This document shows positions 14,359-21,628 of a DNA stretch of 22,500 nucleotides, one piece after another. The DNA comes from JAAZIN01 sp033809435. Its GTDB lineage: Bacteria > Bacillota > Dethiobacteria > DTU022. Both the position numbers and the translations under genes were made by a program. Below the pieces are notes generated by a model. The model was not told the origin of the DNA. It was given only the letters and a program-made list of their open reading frames with translations, and ran no database searches. The DNA lies in NCBI GenBank assembly GCA_033809435.1, contig JAPXLS010000012.1, positions 1 to 22,500 on the forward strand, given 5' to 3'. The number at the start of each line of letters is the position of its first letter. Position 1 is the stretch's first letter.

Positions 14359-15461
14359 TAGGCCAGGTTTCCGCAGCTCAGGGAGAGCGCCTCGGCCACG
14401 GCCCTGTTGACAATCCTGCCGCCAATGATGTTGACCGCCCTGCTGAGCGGCGCTTTCTCCGCGATGACCCGTTCCAGGCCCTTCTGCGCCAGCTCCAGGG
14501 CAAAGGGCAGGGTGGCATTGTTCAGCGCATAGGTGGAGGTGCGGGGCACGGCACCGGGGATATTGGGCACGGCATAATGGAGCACCCCGCAGCATTCAAA
14601 GGTGGGGCGGCTGTGGCTGGTTGTATGGTCCGCCGTTTCGATGCAGCCCCCCTGGTCAATGGCCACATCCACGATTACCGTTCCCGGCCGCATCGACTCC
14701 ACCATCCCCCTGGTGCAGAGCACGGGTGTGCGCCCTCCGGGGATGAGGACGGCGCCGATGAGCAGGTCCGCCCCGGCAACGGCCTGGGAAATATTCTGCG
14801 GGTTGGAGTACAGGGTTAACAACCTGCCGCCGTTTGCCCCGTCCAGGAAGCGCAGCCTTTCCACGTTATTGTCAATCACCGTCACCTTGGCTCCCATGCC
14901 CATGGCCACCCGTGCGGCATTCGTGCCCACGATGCCTCCGCCCAGGATCACCACATCGGCCGGGGTTACGCCGGGCACCCCGCCCAGAAGTATCCCGATT
15001 CCTCCGTTTGATCTCTCCAGGAAATGAGCGCCAATCTGCGTGGCCATGCGCCCGGCTATTTCACTCATCGGCGCCAGCATGGGGATGGTTCCGTCAACAA
15101 CAACGGTCTCGTAGGCCAACGCCGCCACTTTTTTCTCCATGAGCACGCGGGCCACCTCGGGCTCATTCGCCAGGTGCAGGTAGGCAAAAAGGATCTGCCC
15201 CTCCCGCAGCAGGTCGTACTCTTCGGGCTGGGGCTCCTTGACCTTGTAGATGAGCTCCGCCCGTTCATAGATCTCTTCCGGCCCGGCGACGATCTCGGCG
15301 CCGGAACTGCGATATTCGGCATCTTCGATGCCGCTGCCCGCTCCCGCCCCCGCCTCGATGAGCACCTGATGCCCCCTGTTCACGAAAGCCGTCACCGCAC
15401 CGGGCGTGATGGCCACGCGATTCTCGTCAATCTTGATCTCCTTCGGCACACCTGTAATCAC
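14358..15461 (-). CDS. ald: Alanine dehydrogenase
   Basis: NAD-dependent enzyme interconverting L-alanine with pyruvate and ammonia in the cytoplasm. From the GTG at 15461 the protein is 367 aa. This start has AAAGGTGAT 7 nt upstream and places the family's pyruvate-binding and catalytic residues at their usual numbers: R15 (ENRVAITP), K75 (KVKEP) and H96 (YLHLA). An upstream GTG at 15503 would add 14 residues of non-conserved lead. The Rossmann motif VVILGGGIVGTNAARVA and the C-terminal ALNNATLPFALELA are intact. It stands alone between the lipoprotein operon and the DUF4190 pair. In anaerobes it can serve alanine fermentation or ammonia assimilation. Confidence 0.95.
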   Translation of the reverse strand: MITGVPKEIKIDENRVAITPGAVTAFVNRGHQVLIEAGAGAGSGIEDAEYRSSGAEIVAGPEEIYERAELIYKVKEPQPEEYDLLREGQILFAYLHLANEPEVARVLMEKKVAALAYETVVVDGTIPMLAPMSEIAGRMATQIGAHFLERSNGGIGILLGGVPGVTPADVVILGGGIVGTNAARVAMGMGAKVTVIDNNVERLRFLDGANGGRLLTLYSNPQNISQAVAGADLLIGAVLIPGGRTPVLCTRGMVESMRPGTVIVDVAIDQGGCIETADHTTSHSRPTFECCGVLHYAVPNIPGAVPRTSTYALNNATLPFALELAQKGLERVIAEKAPLSRAVNIIGGRIVNRAVAEALSLSCGNLA

Positions 15462-15588
15462 TTTCCCGATCACCTTTCCAGCAGATTTCTCATATTTTAT
15501 CACAAGATTTGCAGATCCAGGGCGTTATTTTTATCCATATGAGGCGGGCGCCCATCATGTGACCGTTTTTTTGACATCCAGAAAGGCC

Positions 15589-15604
15589 GCCCGTCGGGGA
15601 CGGC
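15589..15604 (-). terminator. Weak hairpin after the lipoprotein gene
   Basis: CCGTC (15591-15595) pairs with GACGG (15599-15603), extended by one pair across a bulge. It lies about 40 nt after the minus-strand lipoprotein stop. The following bases are only modestly T-rich. Confidence 0.3.
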
Positions 15605-15645
15605 CCCTCCTGAAAACAGCAGTGCCGGAACGTGGCGGGAACCGG

Positions 15646-16044
15646 CTACTCCACCGGGAGAAACCAGAGGCCGGCCACCCGCCTCTCTCCGTCGAAAACA
15701 ATGCGAATGACGAGGGAGTCGTTTTCAAATTCCGAGGTCACGTTGACGACGTCGTAGCCGTCGGCGACATCCTCCCGGAGTTCCGTCTCGCCCCTGTACG
15801 GGCCAACCTGGGCCTGCAGGTCCGTCCATACCTTTTCCAGCTTCTTGGCCTTCATGGCCCGGCCCATCTTGACGTCAAAATACCCGAAACATCCCTCGTA
15901 ATCGCCCCCGGCCAGGCCGCTGATAAATTCCCGGGCCAGATCGGCGGGCTCCCCTTCCAGCGGGGGCAGTTCCGCCGGACTGCAGGAGGCGGCGGCCAGG
16001 CAAAACACCAGGATCGGCAGCAAGACCTTGAAATATCTGCGCAT
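15646..16044 (-). CDS. DUF3887-like lipoprotein
   Basis: 132 aa. The signal peptide MRRYFKVLLPILVFCL ends in a lipobox LAAASC, so the mature protein begins at C21 and is lipid-anchored outside the membrane. The rest (AREFISGLAGGDYEGCFGYFDVKM, KLEKVWTDLQAQVGPY, DSLVIRIVFDGERRVAGLWF) matches the DUF3887 pattern, an alpha/beta NTF2-like fold of unknown function. AAAGGAG lies 7 nt before the ATG. It is last in a four-gene operon, 27 nt after the preceding gene, and might be an accessory factor for the peptidase and membrane pair or an independent passenger. Confidence 0.8.
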   Translation of the reverse strand: MRRYFKVLLPILVFCLAAASCSPAELPPLEGEPADLAREFISGLAGGDYEGCFGYFDVKMGRAMKAKKLEKVWTDLQAQVGPYRGETELREDVADGYDVVNVTSEFENDSLVIRIVFDGERRVAGLWFLPVE

Positions 16045-16071
16045 CCATCTACTCCTTTCTCCCTGCCGGGT

Positions 16072-16728
16072 TTACAGGTACCCCTTATTGTACATCAATC
16101 TGGCTGCGCCGAGAGCAATGAGCGCCCCCACCGGCACCAGGATGCTGACGGAAGTGGTCAGCGAAGGCACCGCAATGAAGAGCACCAGCATGAACAGGAT
16201 TGGCGCCACCGCTATTTTCCAGTTTTTCGAGATGAAGACCACGCCCAGGGCGCCGAAGAGGGCCGGCAGGATGTTGGCAAAGGCCGGGGCCAGCAGCTCC
16301 GACTCCAGGATGGGCTGCAGCCGGGCCAGCAGAAGCACACCCAGAAAGATGATGGCCGTGGTGACAAAGGAGGAGACGGCGATGGCGATGGTGGAGATCA
16401 GCTCCCCCTCCTCGCTGCCCGCCTTGACGCCGGCGATCTCCATGGCGTTGAGGGCGCAGGGCACCTTGAGGTTGCTCAGGTTCCCGGTAACAAAACCCAG
16501 GTAGGAGCCGCCCGAGCCGAGCATGGGCGAGAAGGTAAAAGCCTCGATGACGCCCACCGTCCAGTAGATAGGCACCACCCCGGCCAGCCCCTGAAGCAGC
16601 AGGAGCCCGTCTGGCCAGGCCCCGTAGTAGATGCTCGCCGCTGCCGGGAAAAGCGCAAACATGACCAGGGCCAGCGAGCACCAGATCCGGCCCCAGGTAT
16701 GGATACTTTCGCTGTAAGATCTTCTCAT
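16072..16728 (-). CDS. Polytopic membrane protein, partner of the DUF5058 protein
   Basis: 218 aa from the ATG at 16728, set by GGAGGAGAAAGG directly upstream; longer forms of this frame run antisense-like through the DUF5058 gene and are not credible. About five to six hydrophobic helices are visible (SLALVMFALFPAAASIYYG, LISTIAIAVSSFVTTAIIFLG, AVAPILFMLVLFIAVPSL among others), with a conserved-looking loop SPMLGSGGSYLGFVTGNLSN. I do not recognise a named family. It lies 11 nt after the DUF5058 gene, so the two may form a two-component transporter. The upstream peptidase suggests peptide or amino-acid substrates; this is inference. Confidence 0.75.
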   Translation of the reverse strand: MRRSYSESIHTWGRIWCSLALVMFALFPAAASIYYGAWPDGLLLLQGLAGVVPIYWTVGVIEAFTFSPMLGSGGSYLGFVTGNLSNLKVPCALNAMEIAGVKAGSEEGELISTIAIAVSSFVTTAIIFLGVLLLARLQPILESELLAPAFANILPALFGALGVVFISKNWKIAVAPILFMLVLFIAVPSLTTSVSILVPVGALIALGAARLMYNKGYL

Positions 16729-16739
16729 CCTTTCTCCTC

Positions 16740-17465
16740 CTATCCCAGCAGATTTGTGATGGGGATGGCCAGGGCCATGGCGCCCAGCATGCTGATGGGC
16801 AGGGCATAGTCCTCCATCCACCTGACTTTCAAAACCCGGACGAAGAAACCGCAGATCAGCATGAGCAGGGCGGAGACGATCATCACGAAAACGGGGATCC
16901 AGCCCCTGATGCCGATGGTGATATCGGCGAAGATCATGCCCAGGAAGGCCGAGATCATGCCCAGGAAGAGAGCGTCGATGAAGATCTGCCCCCACCTGGC
17001 ATCGCGCTTCTTCAGCCCCTCGATGCCCCCCTGGATCTTCTTCAGAAATATGGTGATGACGATGAGTCCCGACATGATCCCCAGGGTCATGACCCAGGCG
17101 ATGGTGGTGTAGGCGCGGGGATCGGCCACCCCTTCAGATATGGGAGTACCGAGGACCCCGGCGGCGATGCTGGCCGCCGGCAGTTCATAGGTCACCGCGC
17201 CCAGGACACTCAGCCTGAGCCAGGGCAGCGGCAGACCCAGAAACTTGGAGAGGGCGAATACCCCCAGCAGAATGGCTATGGCCGGGGCCACGGTGAAGAC
17301 GGCACTTGCCCCGACCACCCTTCTCAACAGGGAGGGGGAAAAACCCATTGACCTGGCCTGGCGCCAGGCCTTGGACAGAAAGAAGATGGACTGGGCCATG
17401 ACAAAAAGAACGATGACTCCGGCCATGATGAACAAAAACATGCTGTTCAGATCGAAGCCTCTCAA
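16740..17465 (-). CDS. DUF5058-family membrane protein
   Basis: 241 aa from a TTG at 17465, preferred because AAAGGTGG lies 7 nt before it; an ATG at 17483 has no site upstream and would place that Shine-Dalgarno inside the gene. Typical features: FLFIMAGVIVLFVMAQSIFFLSKAW at the start, then about six more helices, including APAIAILLGVFALSKFLGLPLPWLRLSVLGA and GIMSGLIVITIFLKKI. DUF5058 proteins are uncharacterised, probable transporters. The gene sits between an M20 peptidase and a second membrane protein in one operon, which suggests a carrier for the peptidase's substrate or product. Confidence 0.8.
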   Translation of the reverse strand: MRGFDLNSMFLFIMAGVIVLFVMAQSIFFLSKAWRQARSMGFSPSLLRRVVGASAVFTVAPAIAILLGVFALSKFLGLPLPWLRLSVLGAVTYELPAASIAAGVLGTPISEGVADPRAYTTIAWVMTLGIMSGLIVITIFLKKIQGGIEGLKKRDARWGQIFIDALFLGMISAFLGMIFADITIGIRGWIPVFVMIVSALLMLICGFFVRVLKVRWMEDYALPISMLGAMALAIPITNLLG

Positions 17466-17503
17466 GGAAACCCCACCTTTCATTGCTTATTCGTGAGTCA
17501 TAA

Positions 17504-17529
17504 GCCGGAGGGACGTTGACTTTGACTCA
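17504..17529. repeat. 26-bp dispersed repeat, copy 2
   Basis: GCCGGAGGGACGTTGA followed by CTTTGACTCA, one mismatch from the copy at 6837-6862. Its last three bases (TCA) are the stop codon of the minus-strand M20 peptidase gene. A preceding TGAGTCA (17495-17501) makes the element flanked by inverted TGAGTCA/TGACTCA heptamers. Confidence 0.7.
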
Positions 17530-18984
17530 TCCCCGCCGTCCCTTCAATAGCTCCATATAAAAGCGCACGCCCCGCTCCACATTCTCCAGCGAGAGCCGTT
17601 CATCGGTGCCGTGCATCCGCTCCAGGTCATCCTGGGAGATAAGCATGGGTGTGAAGCGGTAGATCTGGTCACAGAGCGGTTCGTAACGGATGGCGTCGGT
17701 GCCTCCCATGACAATGTAGGGTACAGTTACCGCCCGGGGGAAGATGGCGTAAACGGCTCGCTCGATGGTCTTGAACCCGCTGCCGTCAACGGGCGAGATT
17801 TTCGAAGGCTCTGTGGTCACCAGGGGCTCTACCCCGATCTTTTCACCTACCGCCTTGCGGACATGATCCAGCAGCCCCTGCACGCTTTCCCCCGGTGCAA
17901 TGCGGTAGTTGATCACGGCGCTTGCCTTTCGCGGCAGCACATTGGGCTCGCTGCCCCCTTCCAGGATGGTTACCGCAGCGGTGGTGCGCAGCAGCGCATT
18001 GCCGGCCCGGGAAGATTTGAAAATGAGCTTGAACAGAGGGCCGAAAAGCCACAGATTGGCCAGGACCACCCGCAGGCCGAATTTCATCTCCGGGCCGATG
18101 TAGGCCAGCATCTCTTTCAGGTAGGGGCTGATCCTGGCCGGCCGCTGCCGTCTTTCCAGTTCAACTACCGCCCGGCCGATGAGACCCGCCGCTGTATGCA
18201 GGGGCGGCATGGAGGAATGGCCCGCCTCGCCGTCAGCGGTGATCCTGATATCGGCGTAGCCCTTCTCGGCAATGCCCACCAGGGCAATGGGCCGTTCCAC
18301 CCCGGGCATGGCCCCTACGGTGACGGCGCCGCCCTCATCCAGCACGTACTCGAAAGTGATGCCGCGGGACTGCAGCAGCTCCGAGATCTTGAAGGCGCCC
18401 TCCTCGCCGCGCACCTCCTCGTCATGGCCGAAAGCGAGATAGAAATCACGGTCCGGGGTGAACCCCTTCCCCAGGAGGTACTCCACCGCCTCCAGGATCA
18501 GGATGACCTGGTTTTTGATATCCATGGTCCCCCGGCCCCAGACAAAACCCCCGGACACTGCTCCGCTGAAGGGCGGGTGGCTCCAGTCCTGCTCCGTGCC
18601 CTTCTCCACGGGGACCACATCGATATGGGCCATGAGCAGGACCGGTTTCAGGTTCTCTGCGCGCCCTTTCCAGTGATAGAGCAGGCTGTAATCGTTGACG
18701 ATCTCCCGCTTCAGGACCCTGTGCACGGCGGGATAGCTCTTCTCCAGGTAGCGGATGAACTCCCTGAAAGGGGCCCGCTCCGCCTTCTCCGGATCGGAAG
18801 CGGTAATGGTGGGGATCTGAACCGCTCCCGAAAGGCGTCCCGCGGCGCCATGGACATCGATCTCGATGCCCTGCTCCGGCACCGCCTCGTAGCGACGGGA
18901 GCGGAAAGCAAGGGCTCGCATCAGGATCACCGCCGCCAGGATCAGGACCGCTGCCGGCAGCGCGTAGTAAAGTAGCTCGGGCAT
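17527..18984 (-). CDS. M20-family metallopeptidase with N-terminal membrane anchor
   Basis: 485 aa from the ATG at 18984, which has GGAGG at a 6-nt spacing. A hydrophobic helix (about 4-25) precedes the catalytic domain, so the enzyme is membrane-tethered. Two-zinc ligands and catalytic residues of the M20 clan are visible: H120 in AHIDVVP, D155 in GRGTMDIK, E189-E190 in GHDEEV, D216 in LDEGG, and a late His in MHGTDE (about 458). The GHSSMPP dimerisation-domain motif is also present. Length and layout resemble the PM20D1/carboxypeptidase S branch, which hydrolyses or forms N-acyl amino acids and cleaves small peptides. It heads an operon with two membrane proteins and a lipoprotein, suggesting uptake and hydrolysis of peptides or acyl-amino acids. 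Confidence 0.9.
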   Translation of the reverse strand: MPELLYYALPAAVLILAAVILMRALAFRSRRYEAVPEQGIEIDVHGAAGRLSGAVQIPTITASDPEKAERAPFREFIRYLEKSYPAVHRVLKREIVNDYSLLYHWKGRAENLKPVLLMAHIDVVPVEKGTEQDWSHPPFSGAVSGGFVWGRGTMDIKNQVILILEAVEYLLGKGFTPDRDFYLAFGHDEEVRGEEGAFKISELLQSRGITFEYVLDEGGAVTVGAMPGVERPIALVGIAEKGYADIRITADGEAGHSSMPPLHTAAGLIGRAVVELERRQRPARISPYLKEMLAYIGPEMKFGLRVVLANLWLFGPLFKLIFKSSRAGNALLRTTAAVTILEGGSEPNVLPRKASAVINYRIAPGESVQGLLDHVRKAVGEKIGVEPLVTTEPSKISPVDGSGFKTIERAVYAIFPRAVTVPYIVMGGTDAIRYEPLCDQIYRFTPMLISQDDLERMHGTDERLSLENVERGVRFYMELLKGRRG

Positions 18985-19024
18985 GATGCACCTCCGTTGC
19001 AAGATTTGCCATAAAGTTTATTAC

Positions 19025-19030
19025 ATTATA
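19025..19030 (-). promoter_or_regulatory. -10 element of the M20 peptidase operon
   Basis: A perfect TATAAT on the minus strand, about 40 nt upstream of the peptidase start. No convincing -35 was found at 16-18 nt, so this is only a partial promoter call. Confidence 0.4.
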
Positions 19031-19072
19031 CCTTAAACAGCGGCCTGATGATGCGGAAATTACAATTATTGC

Positions 19073-19341
19073 ATGGCAAAATACTTCGTTGACTCCAAGA
19101 ATGACGAATATTGCGAAAACGGGAAAATACGAAAATGCTTGTGGAGGGATTATCCATGAGCCTGCGGGAACTCGATAGACGGGTCCAGGAAGTGGCCGTG
19201 ATCGGTCTTCCGCATCCCGAATGGGTGGAAGCGGTTACCGCGGTGGTAGTGATCGTCGATTCGCTTCCCAAAACACCGACAGGTAAGATTTTGAAACGGG
19301 AAATGCGGCTGACGTACAAAGACATGTACGGCGGCAGTTGA
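19073..19341 (+). pseudogene. Decayed C-terminal fragment of an acyl-CoA synthetase (AMP-binding family)
   Basis: One frame starting at 19073 reads MAKYFVDSKND, recalling the conserved YFVDRKKD hinge region. After a frameshift, the frame ending at 19341 reads VQEVAVIGLPHPEWVEAVTAVVV followed by LPKTPTGKILKREMR, the classic C-terminal subdomain with its catalytic Lys motif. The roughly 25 residues that normally separate these blocks are missing, and the whole N-terminal domain is absent. So this is a relic with at least one frameshift and one internal deletion. It is not a copy of the intact synthetase at 5130, whose hinge and tail differ. It lies between the divergent peptidase operon and the aromatic operon. 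Confidence 0.8.
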
Positions 19342-19492
19342 ATACAGCTGACAATCGTTCCGGCACAACACCGAAAAGGATCGCCAATTGTAAAGATCCT
19401 GCTTTGACCGCTTGCAGGAGCCTATGAGGAGTTGCTGGAAACGATAAAGCTGGAGCCGCCAAAGCGGGCGCCGTCGAATTTGAAATTGCCCC

Positions 19493-19521
19493 TTGCTTTT
19501 TGGAAAACCCTGTGTTATCAT
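19493..19521 (+). promoter_or_regulatory. Extended -10 promoter of the aromatic amino-acid operon
   Basis: TTGCTT (19493-19498), a 17-nt spacer, and TATCAT (19516-19521) preceded by TGT, forming an extended -10. Transcription would begin near 19528, about 23 nt before the leader-peptide ATG and 200 nt before aroF. The stretch 19342-19492 upstream holds no clear gene. Confidence 0.6.
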
Positions 19522-19550
19522 TCATGTAATTTATCGAAGGGAACTGCAGC

Positions 19551-19643
19551 ATGATCCAGATGAGCTTTGCCGCCGCCTATTTTTATTTTAGCTTTACCTA
19601 CTTTTACGGTAAGGCCAATAGCGGTTTGGCTGGCAGCTCATGA
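19551..19643 (+). CDS. Phe/Tyr-rich leader peptide of the aromatic operon
   Basis: 30-codon ORF, ATG at 19551, TGA at 19641. AAGGGA lies 8 nt upstream. Residues 10-19 read YFYFSFTYFY: eight of ten are Phe or Tyr, and nine of the thirty residues are aromatic. The codons are mixed (TTT, TAT, TAC), so it is not a simple T-rich tract read by chance. It lies between a good promoter and the DAHP synthase gene, which makes the precursor of Phe and Tyr. By analogy with PheL (leader peptide of pheA) and the pheST leader peptide in enterobacteria, its job would be to stall the ribosome when charged tRNA-Phe or tRNA-Tyr is scarce. The peptide itself would have no other function. Confidence 0.78.
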   Translation: MIQMSFAAAYFYFSFTYFYGKANSGLAGSS

Positions 19644-19704
19644 GAACCCGGTAAAGTCCCTGATAAAAACCATGAAGCCCGCGGCCAAGCCGGCCGGGGG
19701 CTTC
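19613..19704 (+). promoter_or_regulatory. Putative attenuator with protector, antiterminator and terminator stems
   Basis: Three pairings compete. Protector: GGCCAA (19613-19618) with TTGGCT (19626-19631), 6 bp including one G-U. Antiterminator: CGGTTTGGCTG (19622-19632) with CGGCCAAGCCG (19682-19692), 11 bp including two G-U. Terminator-like: GAAGCCCGCGGCC (19674-19686) with GGCCGGGGGCTTC (19692-19704), 12 of 13 pairs around a 5-nt loop. A ribosome stalled in the Phe/Tyr block (19578-19607) would cover the first strand and favour the antiterminator; one reaching the stop at 19641 would cover the second and favour the last hairpin. The bases after it (TCCAATTCT) are a poor U-tract, so it may instead act on translation or need a factor. 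Confidence 0.6.
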
Positions 19705-19727
19705 TCCAATTCTGGGGGTAAATGACA

Positions 19728-20741
19728 ATGATCGTGATTCTAAAACCGAATCCCAACGAGAACCAGCTGAAGAACCTCATCGCCTGGCTCAGGGAGAAAG
19801 AGATCCAGGTGCATACCTCGATTGGCGAATCTCACATGATCCTGGGCCTGGTCGGCGACACCTCTCATCTGGATATAGAGCTCATCGAGGCGCTGGACAT
19901 AGTCGAGGATGTGAAGCGCGTTCAGGAGCCCTACAAGAACGCCAACCGGAAATTTCACCCTGAAGCCACCGTGATCAGGGTGGGCGGCATAGAGGTGGGA
20001 GGGGGCACGCTTACCATCATGGCCGGCCCCTGCTCCGTGGAAAGCGAGGAGCAGATCATCACAGTGGCCAGGGCGGTCAAGGCCGCCGGGGCCACCATGC
20101 TGCGCGGCGGCGCCTTCAAGCCCAGAACCTCGCCCTATTCGTTCCAGGGGCTCGGCTCCCGGGGTATCGAATTTCTGATCGAGGCCAAGCGGGAAACGGG
20201 CCTGCCCATTGTCACCGAGCTCATGGATGCCTCGCAGCTCGACTATTTTGACGAGGTGGATATCATCCAGGTGGGAGCGCGGAATATGCAGAATTTCAAT
20301 CTCCTGAAAGAGCTGGGCAGCCAGAAGAAGCCCGTCATGATCAAGCGGGGCATGTCCTCCACGTACGAGGAGCTGCTCATGAGCGCGGAATATGTGATGA
20401 GCCAGGGCAATGAAAATGTGATCCTCTGCGAGCGCGGCATCCGCACCTTTGAAACATACACCCGCAACACTCTCGATATCGCCGCCATTCCGGTGCTGCG
20501 GCGCCTGACCCATCTTCCGGTAATCGTCGATCCCAGCCATGCCACCGGCAAGGCCTTTCTCATTGCGCCCCTGGCCGCTGCGGCCGTGGCCGGCGGCGCC
20601 GACGGGCTCCTCATCGAGGTGCACAACGCCCCGGAGCAGGCCCTGTGCGACGGGCCCCAATCACTCAAGCCCGGGGACTTTGCCCTCCTGGCCGGCAAGC
20701 TGGCGGGACTGCATGAATTCATGAACGGCGGGGTCCGGTGA
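19728..20741 (+). CDS. aroF: 3-deoxy-7-phosphoheptulonate (DAHP) synthase
   Basis: First enzyme of the shikimate pathway: phosphoenolpyruvate plus erythrose 4-phosphate gives DAHP. 337 aa from the ATG at 19728 (GGGGG about 9 nt upstream); an ATG two codons earlier is too close to that site. The N-terminal ~90 residues (MIVILKPNPNENQL) are the ferredoxin-like regulatory domain of the type I-beta, Thermotoga-like enzymes, where Phe/Tyr feedback is known. The barrel shows MAGPCSVES with metal ligand C102, RGGAFKPRTSPYSFQGLG, KRGMSST, and DPSHATGK with H271. First gene of the operon; its stop overlaps the tyrA start. Control is probably dual: allosteric through the N-terminal domain and by the Phe/Tyr leader upstream. 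Confidence 0.95.
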   Translation: MIVILKPNPNENQLKNLIAWLREKEIQVHTSIGESHMILGLVGDTSHLDIELIEALDIVEDVKRVQEPYKNANRKFHPEATVIRVGGIEVGGGTLTIMAGPCSVESEEQIITVARAVKAAGATMLRGGAFKPRTSPYSFQGLGSRGIEFLIEAKRETGLPIVTELMDASQLDYFDEVDIIQVGARNMQNFNLLKELGSQKKPVMIKRGMSSTYEELLMSAEYVMSQGNENVILCERGIRTFETYTRNTLDIAAIPVLRRLTHLPVIVDPSHATGKAFLIAPLAAAAVAGGADGLLIEVHNAPEQALCDGPQSLKPGDFALLAGKLAGLHEFMNGGVR

Positions 20742-21580
20742 ATATGGATATAGGCATCGTGGGACTGGGACTCATCGGCGGCTCCATGGCCAAAAGCCTG
20801 AAGGCGCGCACTCCGCACCGGATCTGGGGCAGCGATATCAACGGCGAGACGGCGGCGGCGGCCCGTCTCTGCGGCGCCATTGACGGGCCCCTGACGGATG
20901 AAAATATCGCCGGCTGCCATATCATCTTTACCGCCATTTCGCCCGGGGCCACCAGGGAGTGGGTGCGCGCAAAGGGGCCCCTTATTTCCCGGGAAACGGT
21001 CCTCATCGATCTCTGCGGAATCAAGCGAGCCGTCAGCGCAGAACTGGCCGCCGCCGCCGCCGCATCCGGATTTACCTATATCGGGGGTCATCCCATGGCC
21101 GGCCGGGAGCGGTGGGGCTTTGCCCATTCCTCGGTTGATCTCTTTGACGGCGCCTTCATGATCCTGACGCCCGGCGGGGAGGTGGACCTGCCGCTCATGG
21201 AAAAGCTAAAAAAAATCTTCATGGAGATCGGCTTTGCCGGCCTCACCCTGACCACGCCGGAGGAGCATGACCGGATCATCGCCTATACCTCGCAGCTGGC
21301 CCATGTCACCTCCAGCGCCTATGTGAAGTCGCCGGAGGCGCAGCGCCGCCGCGGATTTTCGGCGGGCAGCTTTCGCGATCTGACCCGGGTGGCCCGGCTG
21401 GATCCGGAGATGTGGACGGAGCTGATGATGGGCAATGCCGATTATCTCGCAGGACAGCTGGAGCTGTTCATCGCCAACCTGAGCGAGTATCTTACCGCGC
21501 TGCGCCGGGGCGATGCCGATCAGCTGCGCCGGCTCCTGCAGGAGGGCTGCGAAAAGAAAGCCGCGGCAGGCGGCAACTGA
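20738..21580 (+). CDS. tyrA: Prephenate dehydrogenase
   Basis: 280 aa. Converts prephenate to 4-hydroxyphenylpyruvate with NAD(P), the committed step to tyrosine. Motifs: IGIVGLGLIGGSMAKSL nucleotide-binding loop at the N-terminus, an acidic WGSDIN strand end that favours NAD, the family block YIGGHPMAGRERWGF, QLAHVTSSAYV, and FSAGSFRDLTRVA. The GTG at 20738 overlaps the aroF stop as GTGA, indicating translational coupling; an ATG at 20744 is the alternative. There is no C-terminal ACT domain, so tyrosine feedback would have to act through the catalytic domain or upstream at aroF. Confidence 0.93.
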   Translation: MNMDIGIVGLGLIGGSMAKSLKARTPHRIWGSDINGETAAAARLCGAIDGPLTDENIAGCHIIFTAISPGATREWVRAKGPLISRETVLIDLCGIKRAVSAELAAAAAASGFTYIGGHPMAGRERWGFAHSSVDLFDGAFMILTPGGEVDLPLMEKLKKIFMEIGFAGLTLTTPEEHDRIIAYTSQLAHVTSSAYVKSPEAQRRRGFSAGSFRDLTRVARLDPEMWTELMMGNADYLAGQLELFIANLSEYLTALRRGDADQLRRLLQEGCEKKAAAGGN

Positions 21581-21584
21581 CCAA

Positions 21585-21615
21585 ACCGGCCGCGGGGACG
21601 GAGGCTTTGGCCGGT
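21585..21615 (+). other. Hairpin between tyrA and aroB
   Basis: ACCGGCC (21585-21591) pairs perfectly with GGCCGGT (21609-21615) around a 17-nt loop, between the tyrA stop and the aroB ribosome binding site. No T-run follows; it may adjust relative expression within the operon. Confidence 0.4.
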
Positions 21616-21628
21616 CAAAGGAGTTATC

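Noticed and set aside
15406..16809. 467-codon plus-strand ORF over the lipoprotein and membrane genes
   Set aside because: Antisense to three real genes with good starts; low-complexity Gln/His/Arg/Gly composition.
17611..18975. 454-codon plus-strand ORF over the M20 peptidase
   Set aside because: Antisense to a gene with all zinc-ligand motifs; no start signal or domain.
19411..19554. Open frame reading AYEELLETIKLEPPKRAPSN between the pseudogene and the leader peptide
   Set aside because: No start codon or ribosome binding site, runs through the aromatic promoter, and not recognised; at most more relic sequence.
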